A stretch of DNA of 64,000 nt from assembly GCA_039707465.1 (NCBI GenBank), contig CM077647.1:41446610-41510609 (forward strand). The letters are read 5' to 3'. This stretch comes from Rhabdophis nuchalis. Its lineage: Eukaryota > Chordata > Lepidosauria > Squamata > Natricidae. Below the pieces are notes generated by a model. It was not told the DNA's origin, searched no databases, and saw only the letters and a program-made list of their open reading frames with translations. Positions 22,240-33,381 of the stretch are shown here, piece by piece. The position numbers and the translations under genes are program-made. Position 1 is the stretch's first letter; every line of letters starts with the position of its first letter.

Positions 22240-23190
22240 TCAAATCAGGAAAAACTCAGTCATGCATTGAAGCTGGAAGCAACAATGTTACAAATATATT
22301 TTGGAAGGCAACTCATGGAAAAAATGGATTAAGGTAATAGCAGCTGAAGGCATATTCCTTATGATAGTATAATGCACAATTTCAGCTCTGAGTGAATGGA
22401 TTGTTTTAATTAGAAAACTATTTGATGAAAAGTTCTGCTTCACTCATGCAAAAAGTGAAACTTTGGTTAATTTTGCCATGGATGATCCCCAAATGATATG
22501 GGCAACCCTAATAATGAAAAAAAAATATGAAGTTGATATTGATATTCATGTATTACTTTAAATATTGTGTGAGAGGAAAAAAGATTTTTTAAGAAGGTAG
22601 AATTTAGCTCCTGTTAAAGTCTCTGTTGTAATCTGTGGAAAAATACACAAGGCCTTTGGCAAATACAATTAGAAGAAAAAGTTATTGGATTTTGTGCTGA
22701 CAACACAAATATTATCTCTGGTGGTAAAGTAAGAGGGGGGGATCCAATCTTTTCTGCAGACTGAAAGTAATTCTTGGGAGCTTTTGGGAACTGCTGTACA
22801 AAGTGCTGGTGAGATACTACCTTTTGACATTAAGTTCTTTGTAATCAAGTACTTTCATATTTATACCATCTGTTGAAAGAAGTCTGAGTTGTTGATTTGT
22901 AATAGCAGTTGCTTCTCCACCCAAAGTTTACTGGTTTTCTCTGTTGCCTACAGTGGACAGTTGCTGATGCTTTTTCCAACTCTCCAGTCTTACTTTTGTT
23001 CATATTACTTGATGTTCTTGTATTCTTGGATGATCCTTTTGGTGAAATCTAGCTCAGATTTATGAACAATTATTTCCTTCAGTTTAGTTACACAATAAAG
23101 ACAGAAGATAAGTATAATAAATGTTGTAATAGAATTGACAACATCTCAATTCCTGAAAGCTGGTAGAACAAAAAGATAGAAAGTTATTCA
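22240..23190 (+). pseudogene. Decayed hAT-type transposase
   Basis: Ordered protein blocks survive on the + strand with many stops: SALSEWIVLIRKLFDEKFCF and FTHAKSETLVNFAMDDPQ at about 22384-22490, then GFCADNTNIISGGKV at 22687-22731, then AGEILPFDIKFFVIKYFHIY near 22810-22865, and further downstream pieces such as VADAFSNSPVL and VFLDDPFGEI up to about 23050. From memory these match the DDE region of hAT-derived proteins of the DUF4371/KIAA1586-like kind, where the D-N-T-N...GG block is conserved. No terminal repeats or 8-bp duplication were found, and the BED finger and C-terminal dimerisation region are not visible. Non-functional. Confidence 0.55.
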
Positions 23191-23890
23191 TGAAAAGCAG
23201 GTAATATTATAAAGCAACAGGTTTCCAAAATTCTGTCCATTTCATCTTTGCTTACTCAAGGTAAATGTGTTACATTGTCTTGGAACCCACAGGCTTACTA
23301 TTTGCTAAGAGTGCTCTCTAGTTTATGCAATTGTAAAATACCAACATCAAGCTTCTGATAATTTTTCACTTATATAGAAATATTGTAAAGGCAAAATAGC
23401 AGAATGGAACAGGGAAAGAAGTCAATAGTTGAGAAATGTTCATTCATTTTGGAAAGTTAGAAACATGGTCCTCTAATATGTTTCCCCACATTTTTGTCTG
23501 GTCAGAATATACCTACATTATAAAACATTTTTTTCCATTATACTGTAAATATTTGGACAGATGAGAGAAAACAAATTGGGAGCCCTAAAATCATTGTTTA
23601 TCTTGAGAGTTGCTTTTCATTTTCATTTTTGTAATAATAATGGTATTGAAATCTACAATACTGCATGCATCTTTATAAATATATTTTAAAAAAAATGTTG
23701 AGAAATTGCATTTAACATTAATAATATATAAATTTATGCTAATTAATGTAATCCAGTGTCATACATGGAAACAAAATTGCTATAGTAAACTACAGTCTTG
23801 GGTATTTTTCTAGGCTGGTTAAGTTTGAACAGATTTTGTTGGATATATATTTGAGTTTTCTTTTGAAATTCTAAAAATAGAGTTCCAGTA
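23191..23890. other. Non-coding DNA
   Basis: No feature seen; AT-rich. Confidence 0.5.
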
Positions 23891-24243
23891 CAGAATGTTC
23901 TCTATTTATGATCACAGCTGGGACCACAACTTTCATTTTGAAAATATTATGACCTTTTTGCTGCAGAATAAAGTGAATCAGCACAATCATTAAGTGAACC
24001 ACATAGTTGTTAAATGAATATGGCTTCACCTTTGATTTGTTTATTGGAAGTCACCTGGAAAAGACACAAATGACAATTACATAATTACATGACAGTTTGC
24101 CAAATGACCTCAATTTTGATCATATGGCTATGGAAACATTGCAATGGTCATATTCCGCAGCTGGTCGTAAGTCACTTTCTTAAGCACTATTGTAATTTCA
24201 AAAAGTCACTAGATGATTGGTTATAAGTCAAGGACTATCTATA
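23891..24243. mobile_element. MITE with diverged inverted ends
   Basis: The left end AGAATGTTCTCTATTTATGA and the complement of the right end (AGATAGTCCTTGACTTATAA) are diverged inverted repeats, possibly flanked by TA. The interior phrases TTAAGTGAACC, GTTGTTAAATGAATATGGC and GGTCGTAAGTCACTTTCTTA fit a family I recall as common in snakes. Non-coding. Confidence 0.65.
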
Positions 24244-24967
24244 GCGAATGTCTTCAGTAACTATGAAGGTGAAGCTCTTTTCAGCTGGTTTCTTATGCAT
24301 AAATCAACAGGTGAGGAGAAAGTGAAGTAATTCTGATTAGCCCTGACATTATGCATTCCATTATCTCCAACCTTAATGTCCGTGCATACAGAATGAATGT
24401 CTAGTGTAACTAACCTTTCTGAGTTGTCTTTGCAAGGATTCACATCTTATATTAACATATCAGGAATAAAACTAATCGACCTACTTGGCTTCAAGGAGTC
24501 CTTGCTCTCTCTTCATATCTCTACATATAAATAACAACTTCTGAAGATGGCTTGAGAACCTTTTTTTATGATATATGTGCTGACTTGTGCGTATCATACT
24601 TTTCAATAAATGTTTTTATTACAGTGGCTGACCAGAATTGCAAAAAATAGATTAAAAATAAAAAGTAAAAATAGAATAAGGTAAACTATTGTAATTAGTG
24701 GTAGGTTCGTCATTGGTTGATAAAAATCTGCCTAATTTTACAGGCAGTAGATCAAAATTTAGCTCATGACTGAATCATATTGATCTGATAACAACAGTAC
24801 AACTAAAAAGATCAGAATTTCCTGGATGTCTTACCAAATAAGGAATTATGAAGCAGGTCTTTCAATTATGTGGAGGATACAGTATAGCAGAAAACCACAG
24901 ACTTTAGTGGGAAGGTGTGGGATTCAATTAATACATGCTCTGCGTTTCTCCACAAATTTTGTAGAAG
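24244..24967. other. Non-coding DNA
   Basis: No supported feature. Confidence 0.5.
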
Positions 24968-25185
24968 TAGCAATAGTGCTTAGGCTTACATACCACTTCA
25001 TAGTGCTTTACAGCCCTTTCTAAGCAGTTTACAGTCAGCATATGCCCCCCCCCCAAACAATCTGGGTTAGAAGGATGAAAGGCTAAATCAACCTTGAGCT
25101 GATGAGAACAGAACTCCTGGCAGTGAGCAGTAAGTTATCCTGCAATACTGCATTCTAATCCCTGCACCATCACCATGACTCAGAA
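24968..25185 (-). mobile_element. tRNA-derived SINE family A
   Basis: Complement of the element at 9206-9450, nearly full length: tail part GCAATAGTGCTTAGGCTTAC, then AAGCAGTTTACAGTCAGCAT, a C10 run, and the head part CAATACTGCATTCTAATCCC with ACCATGACTC. Diverged. Confidence 0.8.
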
Positions 25186-26543
25186 ATGAAATAGCAACAT
25201 ATCAAGAAAGAAGTCTGAAAGGAGGATATATACAAAAAAAAAATCTTACTAATAATAGCTGAAAATATTTAGTTTAAAGCTTCATTTTAAGTATGACTTA
25301 GAGGGTATTAAAGAATGCATGTGGCCTCATAAACGTGCAATAAAATAAACTCAAAAAAAGCAAAGACAATACTTTTCATCTGAGACCATTCCATTATTTG
25401 TTCTACTGATTCCTGGTTCATAGCAAAGATATGATTCCCAAAGATTAATTGCACTGAAAGGGGAGCAGAGACAAATGTGTTGATGACCAATATGTGAAAG
25501 TATGTGTGATGGTTGATGTGTGCTGGTCAGTTATATACTGTAATATTAAATTGCTTATAAACACTAATAAATGTGTGATATGTATCAAAAAAGGCTAAAA
25601 AGAAAATCTCCCAACTATCTTGCATAAACCCTCCTGTGGTCATTCCTCTTCTCTTGCTTTCAGACATTACATTTCTGTATTATACTCTGAAGATAACCTT
25701 TATCCAGTGTCTTATACCATATTCAATTTAGGTAAACACTGACAAAAATGCAACAATTATGAGCTTCTGTCAATTATCTGGAGCACAGAAAAGGTGGCTG
25801 AGAAATCATCATTCATCCGCTGGGTTTGACAAAGAATTAGTCACTTAGAAGAAGTAGATGAAACTGCAGTTAAAGGTCAGTGTCTCCTTTACTAAAGATT
25901 TAAAGTACTTTCTACACTTCATTGGATGTTACTGAATAGAGCAAGTAAAAATAATAATAATAAAAAAATCTTAGCATGCATGATTAAAGAAAAGAACCAG
26001 TTAGGTCTACTGTTATTTCCAAGAAGTTTGGCAATTAGCAATTTAGTTCTAGGGTTGCAAGTGTATTTTTATCCTGATAGAAAAAACATTTTATTAGAAT
26101 GTATTCATTGCTGCAGCTGGACCTATAATCTGAAGTAGTCAACTTTCCCCCCTCTTATTCTGAATGAAGTATTTGAATGAATGTTTCCATTTATATACCC
26201 TAAGTAATGCTTCGTATAGAAAACATTTTTTCCTGCCTTTGCAGTTCACTCAGAACTAAACAAAAAATACCCTGAAGTCATGCTGCTCTTTTAAATCATA
26301 CAGTGAAGCTAGATGACCTCCTATGGCGATTTCTCCTTAACCCGAGTAATTATAGGCTTCCAACTGCCCTCGTAAAGCAAGGGCAGTTCTTTTTGGAAAG
26401 GAATTTAATTAATGTGTGCATATAGAAGATTTTCTTTTAGCCATAAGGTGGCAGGTTATTTCCACAGGAATTTATTCTCAGCAACAATCTTTTAGCTGAT
26501 CTGTTGCTCTTGACCAGATTCTTTCTGATTCAGAACCTAAACT

Positions 26544-26547
<4 letters not shown>
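25186..26547. other. Non-coding DNA; 26160-26470 looks complex and non-repetitive
   Basis: No gene. The part from about 26160 to 26470 has balanced composition and homeodomain-like TAATTA words (for example GAATTTAATTAATGTG). Conservation cannot be judged from one sequence. Confidence 0.4.

Positions 26548-26578
<31 letters not shown>
26548..26578. repeat. (GT)n microsatellite
   Basis: About 15 uninterrupted GT units. Confidence 0.97.
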
Positions 26579-26579
<1 letters not shown>

Positions 26580-26847
26580 GTATAGAAAATCGTTTTTTAT
26601 TCAGCCTCTTCCGCAGCAGTATTTTCTGCCATATGGGGATATTTACTTCTTTGTTTGCTTGTTTACTACTCAAATTTCTATGCCACCCAGCTTGAAGCAA
26701 GTCCTGGCCAAGTGCGAAATCAATCAGTAATCAAAATAACAGTGTTTAAATCTAACACTGTTTGGGGGAACATTCAAAGTATTTATGACTGTGACTTAGA
26801 GGAGAGAGATAGTGTTCTGTAAAAAATAATAATCAGAAAAATAAAAA

Positions 26848-26985
26848 TGGCGGTCAGAACTTCATAATCCTACCACAACTCTCTTTTATATGCACATAAA
26901 AAGGGGATGAGATTTCAGTCTCCCGATAATGGCTGCCATCTTGGCTTTTTTGATGTCTCCTTCTGGAGATGTCCCTATCTGAGAC
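26848..26985. mobile_element. Fold-back MITE, copy 2
   Basis: AAAATGGCGGTCA on the left faces TGGCTGCCATCTTGGC on the right around an AT-rich centre with AAAAGGGGATGAG; the right tip GGAGATGTCCCT matches the tip of the copy at 5619-5772. The left tip is eroded. Confidence 0.55.
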
Positions 26986-27339
26986 TTTTACAAAACTGGT
27001 ATATTTCCCTATACTCTTTGGAGGATTTTTTAAAATTATTATTTTTTATTCTCACTTCTTGTCTCTTGTTTCCTTGGTTCAGACAGTCATGGCTCTTTCC
27101 GCACTATTAAATTTCAATGCCTTGTTTTCAGCAGTTGTGTCTCTCCTTGCATAGATTATTTAGCATGCACTTCTCAATTGACTACACTAGCATGTAATCA
27201 TGGTAACGACTTAGGAATTTTTTTTTTTGCAATTGCAAAATGATTCATAAATTATCATCTAACCTTCAAAAGTCACAAAGATTATTTTTTTTAAACTACA
27301 ACAGAGGATTTATGACTTTGAAAAAAATTACAATATTTT

Positions 27340-27790
27340 GCTCTATTTTATTATTTATTTATTTTATCTATATGCCATTCAGTGTATGTGTTCTTGTCAG
27401 CATCTTATTCCTGGCATTATATGTTGGACTGGCACTGTCTCTGAAACCTCTATGCAAAATCTGCACCTCAGGTTCTGTGATAGACTTCCACTTCTATGGA
27501 TCTGGTACTGAGTGCCTACTCTTGTGCTGTTATGATCAATGCCTCAGTAGTGTATTTTAGTCCAGCTGTTTTCAGCCACTGGAATTAGAATTTCCTAATA
27601 TCTACCACTTCAGCTACCCACTGATCCCTGATGTTACACCTCATCTTGCCATGTCTTGACCTTTCTCCCATGACTGTTGCTGATGTTCCAAGTGTTCTCT
27701 CAGCAACTCGTCTTTGGGTGCCATCTTATTGATATACTTGTGGATACTCTGGGTTTCATCCAGGTTGTTGGTTTGACACTCACAAATACA
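27340..27790 (-). mobile_element. LINE C-terminal fragment with cysteine/histidine motif
   Basis: The minus strand translates in pieces to ETQSIHKYINKMAPKDELLR, then TTEALIITAQEQALSTRS, then LRCRFCIEVSETVPVQHIM and KMLTRTHTLNGI. This order (AQDQAL block, CxxC...H finger, then a K..HN stretch) is that of the C-terminus of some LINE RT proteins I recall from fish and amphibians. Several frame changes. The clade is not certain. Confidence 0.45.
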
Positions 27791-27915
27791 GAGACAGAGA
27801 GAAAGACAGAGACAGAGAAAGAGAGGTGGGGGGAAAGGGCAACAGAGAGAGAGAGACAGACAGACAGACACAGAGAAAGAGAGAGAGACAGAGAAACAAA
27901 GAGAGGCAGACCAAG
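27787..27915. repeat. (GACAGA)n purine-rich simple repeat
   Basis: GA/CAGA units directly upstream of a CR1 insertion; similar units (GGGACAGGGACAGAG) resume at 28324-28360 after it. ORFs here are artefacts. Confidence 0.93.
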
Positions 27916-27916
27916 A

Positions 27917-28323
27917 GACTCTAGAAAGAGTGCAGAGAAGAGCAACAAAGATGATTAGGGGACTGGAGGCTAAAACATATGAAGAACGGTTGCAGGAGCT
28001 GGGTATGTCTAGTTTAATAAAAAGAAGGACTAGGGGAGACATGATAGCGGTGTTCCAGTATTTCAAGGGTTGCCACAAAGAAGAGGGAGTCAAACTATTC
28101 TCCAAAGCACCTGAGGGCAGAACAAGAAGCAATGGGTGGAAACTAATCAAGGAGAGAAGCGGAACTGCTTGCCTCCAGAAGTTGTGAATGCCCCAACACT
28201 GGAAGTCTTTAAGAAGATGTTGGATAATCGTTTGTCTGAAATGGCATAGGGCTCCTGCCTGGGCAGGGGGTTGGACTAGAAGACTTCCAAGGTCCCTTCC
28301 AACTCTGCTATTGTATTATTGTA
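27917..28323 (+). mobile_element. CR1 LINE, 5'-truncated 3' end
   Basis: Same subfamily as 54984-56114. Frame 27930-28187 reads RATKMIRGLEAKTYEERLQE, LGMSSLIKRRTRGDMIAVFQ, then KGCHKEEGVKLFS, the CR1 ORF2 C-terminus. A deletion of about 45 bp at 28160 between two GGAAC words removes the region encoding LRRNFLTVRTINL. It ends GCTATTGTATTATTGTAA without poly(A). Confidence 0.92.
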
Positions 28324-28360
28324 AGAGACAGGGACAGGGACAGAGAGAGGGAGGGAGACT

Positions 28361-28805
28361 TCTTAAGCAAAGGTAAAATCTCAGCTCTTCATGGACATTT
28401 TCTCAATAATAGTACAGAAGTATTTTTTTCCATTAGCTTTTGGGAAGCTATTATTGAACTTCCCAGTCCAACCCATAGCTTTGGGGGTTTTGTAGTTATC
28501 TTCTATTCATTTACTAAGCAGGTTCAACCTAGATTAATTGTATTTGAGATTCAACTAAGCTTAATTAAAGAAACACAAAATCTCATTAACACAAATGTAA
28601 AACAGTTATAAAATATGTAATTTTATATAACATATATTTTACATAAAATGTGCAAAAGAAATATGTAAAAAATATTGAGAAAATTCAAAATAAAAGAATC
28701 TCACCCAATAATCACCGTGGTATGATTTCCGCAGTTTTATGGAAAAGCTCAATTTTAACAGCCTTACATGTATGCTAATGAATCTGCCAATCAAACTTCA
28801 AGAAA
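28361..28805. other. Non-coding AT-rich DNA
   Basis: No feature seen. Confidence 0.5.
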
Positions 28806-28992
28806 ATAAGAACATAAGAACAGCCTTGCTGGAACAGGCCACAGCCCATCCAGTCCAGCATTCTGTCTCACACAGTGGCTCACCATTTGCTTCAGGCTAT
28901 TTCCAAGCAGATGTCTTCACCTGCTTATGATTCCCTGCAAATGGCATTGAGAAATATCCTGCCTATCTCTCCATCCCGGAGGGTGTCCTTAG

Positions 28993-31901
28993 TCATCCAT
29001 AATGATAGCCATTGATACCCTTGTTCTCCATGAACTCATCTAATCCTTTCTTAAAGGTGTCGAGGCTGACAGCTGTCACCACTTCTTCTGGCAGGGAGTT
29101 CCATAGACCAGTGATCCTCTGGATGAAAAAGTACTTCCTCTTATTTGTTTGAGGTCTAGCTATCAAAAGTTTCATGGAGTGCCCCCTAGTTTTAGTGTTG
29201 TGCAATAGGGAAAACAGTTTTTCCTTTTCTACTTTGTCCACACCGTGCATGATTTTATAGACTTCAATCAGGTCACCTCTCAGGCGTTGTCGTTCAAGAG
29301 TGAAGAGGCCCAGCCGTTGCAGCCTCAGATATTAAGGAAGGTGTTCCAGCCCCCTAATCATTCTAGTTGCCCTCCTCTGCACCTTTTCCATTTCCATAAT
29401 ATCCTTCTGAAGGTATGGTGACCAGAACTGTACACAATACTCCAGATGGAGCCTCACTATAGATTTATAAAGAGGCAAAATGACACGAGCTGACTTATTT
29501 TCTATACCCTTCCTAATGATCCCTAGCAATGAGTTTGCTTTTTTCACTGCTGCGGCACACTGGGTTGACACCTTCATTGAGCAGTCCACCAGGACACCAA
29601 GGTCCCTTTCCTGGTTAGTTGCAAGGAGTTCAGACCCCATCAGTTTATAGATGTAGTTGGGGTTTTTTGCACTTACTAATGTTGAAGCTCATTTGTCACT
29701 GGTTTGCCCACTCCCCCAGTGTCAAGAGATCCCTCTGGAGCTCCTCACACTCTCTCTCGGTTTTTACTACCCTGTATAATTTAGTGTCATTGGCGAATTT
29801 GGCTACCTTGCTGTTTACTCCTACTTCTAGATCATTTATGAAAAGGTTGAAAAGCAGGGGTCCCAGTACTGAACCTTGAGGGACCCTACTCTTTACCTCC
29901 CGCCACCTGGAGAAGTGTCCATTTAATGCTACTCTCTGTTTCCTGTCCCTTAGCCAGTTGCTAATCCAGGACAAGGCCTGTCCCTTTATTCCATGACTGG
30001 CAAGTTTATTTAAGAGCCTTTTGTGCGGGACCTTATCAAAGGCCTTCTGAAAGTCCAGATAAACAATGTCAACTGGATCTCCCTTGTCCACATGCCTGTT
30101 GACACTCTCAAAAAATTCCAGCAGATTAGTGAGGCATGATTTGCCCTTGCAAAAGCCATGTTGGCTCTCCTTCAGCAGCGCCTTCTCTTCTACGTGCCTA
30201 TTAATTTTATCTTTTAAGATGGTTTCCATCACTTTACCTGAGACATTTGTCAAGCTGACCGGTCGGTAATTTCCTGGATCACCTCTGGATACTTTTTTGA
30301 AGATTGGTGTTATATTCGCTACCTTCCAGTCATCCGGCACAAGGCCTGATTTGAGGGAAAGATTATATATTTTGGCAAGGACATCAGCAATTTCATCTTT
30401 AAGTTCCTTGAAAACTCGTGGATGGATGCCATCTGGTCCTGGTGATTTGTTAGTGTTTAGTTTAACAAGACATGCAAGGACCTCCTCCCTGGTTATTTCT
30501 ATCTGGGTTAATTCCTCAGTTTCCCTCCCTACGAAGATAGGCTCTGTTTTGGGCATGTGATCTCTGTCTTCTTCAGTGAATACTGAAGCAAAGAATTCAT
30601 TAAGTCTCTCTGCAATCTCTGTTTCCTCCTTAATAATCCCTTGCCTTCCATTGTCATCTAATGGTCCAATGGCCTTCCCAGTTGGGTTCTTACTTCTAAT
30701 GTACTTAAAGAAGTCCTTGTTATTTCCTTGAGTGTTTTTAGCTAAACGCTCCTCAAAGTCTTGCTTTGCTTTCCTGATTGTTGCCTTGCATTTGTTCTGC
30801 CAGAATTTATGTTTCTGCCTGTTGTCCTTGTTTGGAGAAGCCTTCCATCTTTTAAATGAGCTTTTCTTGCTTTTGATCACTTCCCGAACAGCTCCTGTAA
30901 GCCACATCGGAGTCCTCTTGAACCTGCCGGTGCCCTTTTTCCTTTTAGATATACATTCCAATTGGGCCTCTGTTATTGTTTTTGTGAGCAGCCTCCATGC
31001 CTCATGGAGTGTTTGGACTTTCTCAATTCTCCCTTTCAGCTTCTTTTTTACTAGTTTCCTCATCTTTGGGAAATTTCCTTTATGAAAATTTAAGGTCTCT
31101 GTGTTAGATTTTATCGGTGATTTGCAGTCTATGATTAAGTTAAAAATAATTGTGTTGTGGTCACTGTTCCCTATTGGATCAGTCACATTAACATTTTGCA
31201 CCAGATCCTGTATATTGCTCAGAACCAAGTCAAGGATTCTTGTACTTCTAGTTGGGTCTTCAACCATCTGTTCCAGGGAACAATCATTTAGCATATCTAG
31301 GAACTTTATCTCTTTGTCATGTGCTGAACAACAGTTCACCCAGTCTATGTGAGGGTAATTGAAATCCTCCATTATAACCAGGCTTCCCTTTTTTGATGCC
31401 TCCTTTCTCCAACTGCCAGTCTCTCTCAGGGGCTTGTGTCGGAGGCCGATAACATATGCCTACTGTTAAACCATTCTTTTGGCCTGATAGTCTTACCCAC
31501 AGAGTTTCTAGTGGTGACTCTAAATCACCTCGATATGCCAATTCATATGACTTTATCTCTTCTTTGACATACAAGGCTACACTACCTCCCGTTTGTCCCT
31601 TCCTGTCCTTCCTGTACAGTTTGTAGCCTGGGATGACTGTATCCCATTGGTTATCATCCGTCCAGCAGGTTTCAGTGATACCAATAATATCAATATTTTT
31701 GTCTATTGTTAAGTATTCCAGCTCCCCTATTTTGTTCTGGAGGCTTCTGGCATTTGCATACAGGCATTTATATATACTTTTCTGATTTAGTCTTTTGAGT
31801 CCAGTTGCATCCTTAGACTGCTTCTTGCATCCTTCTGCTAGAGTGGTGGTGACTGGCTCCTCGCTCTGCTCAGTAATTATTGCATCCTCCTCACTACTCA
31901 A
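28993..31901 (-). pseudogene. CR1 ORF2 (endonuclease + reverse transcriptase), disrupted
   Basis: An APE-like endonuclease is read first (31901-31317): CLYANARSLQNKIGEL, IIGITETCWTDDNQW, GICYRPPTQAP. A frameshift near 31380-31400 moves into the 558-codon frame (31372-29696), with EDFNYPHIDW and NSDHNTIIFN completing the endonuclease, then the RT: KSPGPDGIHPRVFKEL, PGNYRPVSLTNVSGKVME, VYLDFQKAFDKVPHK, VPQGSVLGPLLFNLF and FANDTKLY. Motif C is FAND, where active CR1 has FADD, so a catalytic Asp is replaced by Asn. More breaks near 29650-29695 and 29250-29332 separate NQERDLGVLVDCSMKV and RRATRMIRGLE from the last frame (RITGLWNSLPEEVVTA). The protein would make and prime cDNA at nicked targets; this copy cannot. 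Confidence 0.93.
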
Positions 31902-32073
31902 GTAAACACTTTCCCGAACTGGATGCTGCCCAGCTCCTGTCGGCTTTCCCCCAGTTATCAGTTTAAAAGTTGTTCTGCAGCCTTTTTGATGTTGAGTGCC
32001 AGCAATCTTGTCCCATCATGGTTCAAGTGGAACCCATCCCCCCCGGAACAGGTTTGGCTTGTCCCAAAATGTT

Positions 32074-33270
32074 CTCTAGTTCAGGGGTCCCCAACCTTTT
32101 TTGCACCAGGGACTGGTTTCATTTTAAAGAAAGTTCAATTGTGGTCATAAGTTCTTTCTTGCTTTCTCTTTCTTTATTTCTCTTTATTTCTTTTTCTTTC
32201 TCTTTCTCTCTTTCTTTCTCTTTCTTTCCCTCTTTCTCTCTTTCTTTCTCTCTCTTTCTTTCTCTCTCTCTCTTTCTTTCCCTCTTTCTCTTTCTTTCTT
32301 TCTTTCTTTCTCTCTCTCTTTCTTTCTCTCTTTCTTTCTCTTTCTCTCTTTCTGTCTCTTTTTCTTTCTCTCTTTCTCTCTCTCTCTTTCTCTTTTCTCT
32401 CTCTTTCTTTCCTTTCTGCCTCTCTTTCTTTCTCTCTTTCTCTCTGTCTTTCTTTCTTTCTCTCTCTCTCTCTTTCTCTCTCTCTCTCCCACTTTCTTTT
32501 TCTTTCTTTCTCTTTTTCTTTCTCTCTATCTCTCTCTCTCTCCTTCGTCCGCCCATCTGTCACTCTATGTGTGTATGTGTCTGTCTGTCTCGCATTCACG
32601 CACTTAATCACTCATTCTGTGTTTCTCTCTTTCTCTCCCTCCCTCCCTCTCTCTGTCTCTCTGTGTGTGTGTGTCACTCTCTGATTCCCCCCTCCCTCCC
32701 TGTCTCTCTCTGTGTCTGTGCCTCTCTCTGTCTGTCTGTCGTCATCGTCATCCCCCCCCCCACAGAGCCTCCTCAGCCCAGCCCGCCGCATTCACTCGCC
32801 TTAGCCTGCCTTGCCCGCCCGGCCGCTGCGCTTGGTTGCTCGTTCGCTCGCTCAGGCTCCTTCCAGGAGCTGAGAAGGCTCCATGTGGGGGGGGGGGAAA
32901 GGAACGGCATTCAGTGGGTGACCCATCAGACGCCGGTTCCCTCCCCCCACCCGCAGAGCCTCCACAGCCCCTAAAAGAAGACGAGTGGCCGGCATGCTTG
33001 CTGGGGAGGCTCCGCGGGGGGAGGGAGGGCTGCTGCAGCCGGTAGAGAGGGCTGCAGCGGCTGGTAGGGAGGGCTGCTGTGGCGGCGCCCAGGAGTCCCA
33101 CTGTCGATGAGGGTGGAGGAAGCACGAACAGCCGCGCCTGCGCTCTCCTGTGCACTCTGCCCAGGAGGGTGCCCCCTCCTCCCTCCTCCTCCTCTCCGGC
33201 CCTGCGGCCCAGTTCCTACCAAGCCTGCCACTGGTCTGCGGCCCGGGGGTTGGGGACCCCTGCTCTAGTT
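32074..33270. mobile_element. hAT-type element with exact 8-bp duplication inside CR1
   Basis: Element at 32082-33262 (1181 bp). The ends are perfect 15-bp inverted repeats, CAGGGGTCCCCAACC and GGTTGGGGACCCCTG, flanked by CTCTAGTT at 32074-32081 and 33263-33270. Ends of this wording are known from hAT-Charlie elements of mammals. The interior is unusual: a long pyrimidine-rich simple repeat, then a very GC-rich half. No transposase is present; long frames on both strands are low-complexity. Confidence 0.93.
32146..32740. repeat. Pyrimidine-rich (TTTC)n/(TC)n/(TCTG)n repeat
   Basis: About 600 bp almost purely C and T, with TTTC and TC units and later TCTG and GTGT units. It produces SFSLSLS frames on + and RKERERE frames on -, none of them genes. 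Confidence 0.97.
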
Positions 33271-33381
33271 CCTGATAAATCTGAAGCCGTCCTCCCGAAA
33301 CTATTGCCTCATCCACGCATTGAGGCTTCTGAGCTCTGCCTGCCTGGTAGGTCCTGCATGAGGAACAGGCAGCACTTCTGA

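Larger units (their letters stand above)
31925..33380 (-). pseudogene. CR1 ORF1 C-terminal (esterase-like) remnant, split by hAT
   Basis: On the minus strand, 32073-31960 reads FRGDGFHLNHDGTRLLALN and IKKAAEQLL. The D-G-F-H-L-N block matches the last catalytic block (DxxH) of the SGNH-type esterase that many CR1 ORF1 proteins carry. The preceding part continues beyond the hAT element at 33271-33370 (RSLNAWMRQ-type wording). Only the C-terminal part survives. Frames contain stops; non-functional. Confidence 0.6.
28806..33381 (-). mobile_element. Long CR1 LINE copy, minus strand
   Basis: The largest retroelement in the window, about 3.4 kb of CR1 after removing the hAT insertion at 32082-33262. 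From its 5' side (right) it holds an ORF1 C-terminal remnant, a nearly complete ORF2 with endonuclease and RT, and a 3' UTR that ends at 28806 with the complement of TAAGAACATAAGAACAGCC. No poly(A), as in CR1. Subfamily differs from the copies at 4364, 27917 and 54984. The 5' end is cut at an AAGAGAAGGG-type repeat. No clear target duplication. Confidence 0.93.

Noticed and set aside
29619..31352. Plus-strand ORFs of 67-117 codons across the CR1 copy
   Set aside because: Antisense shadows of the minus-strand ORF2.
31970..32974. 334-codon + frame and several minus K/E/R-rich frames
   Set aside because: Produced by the CT-rich simple repeat and GC-rich half of the hAT element.
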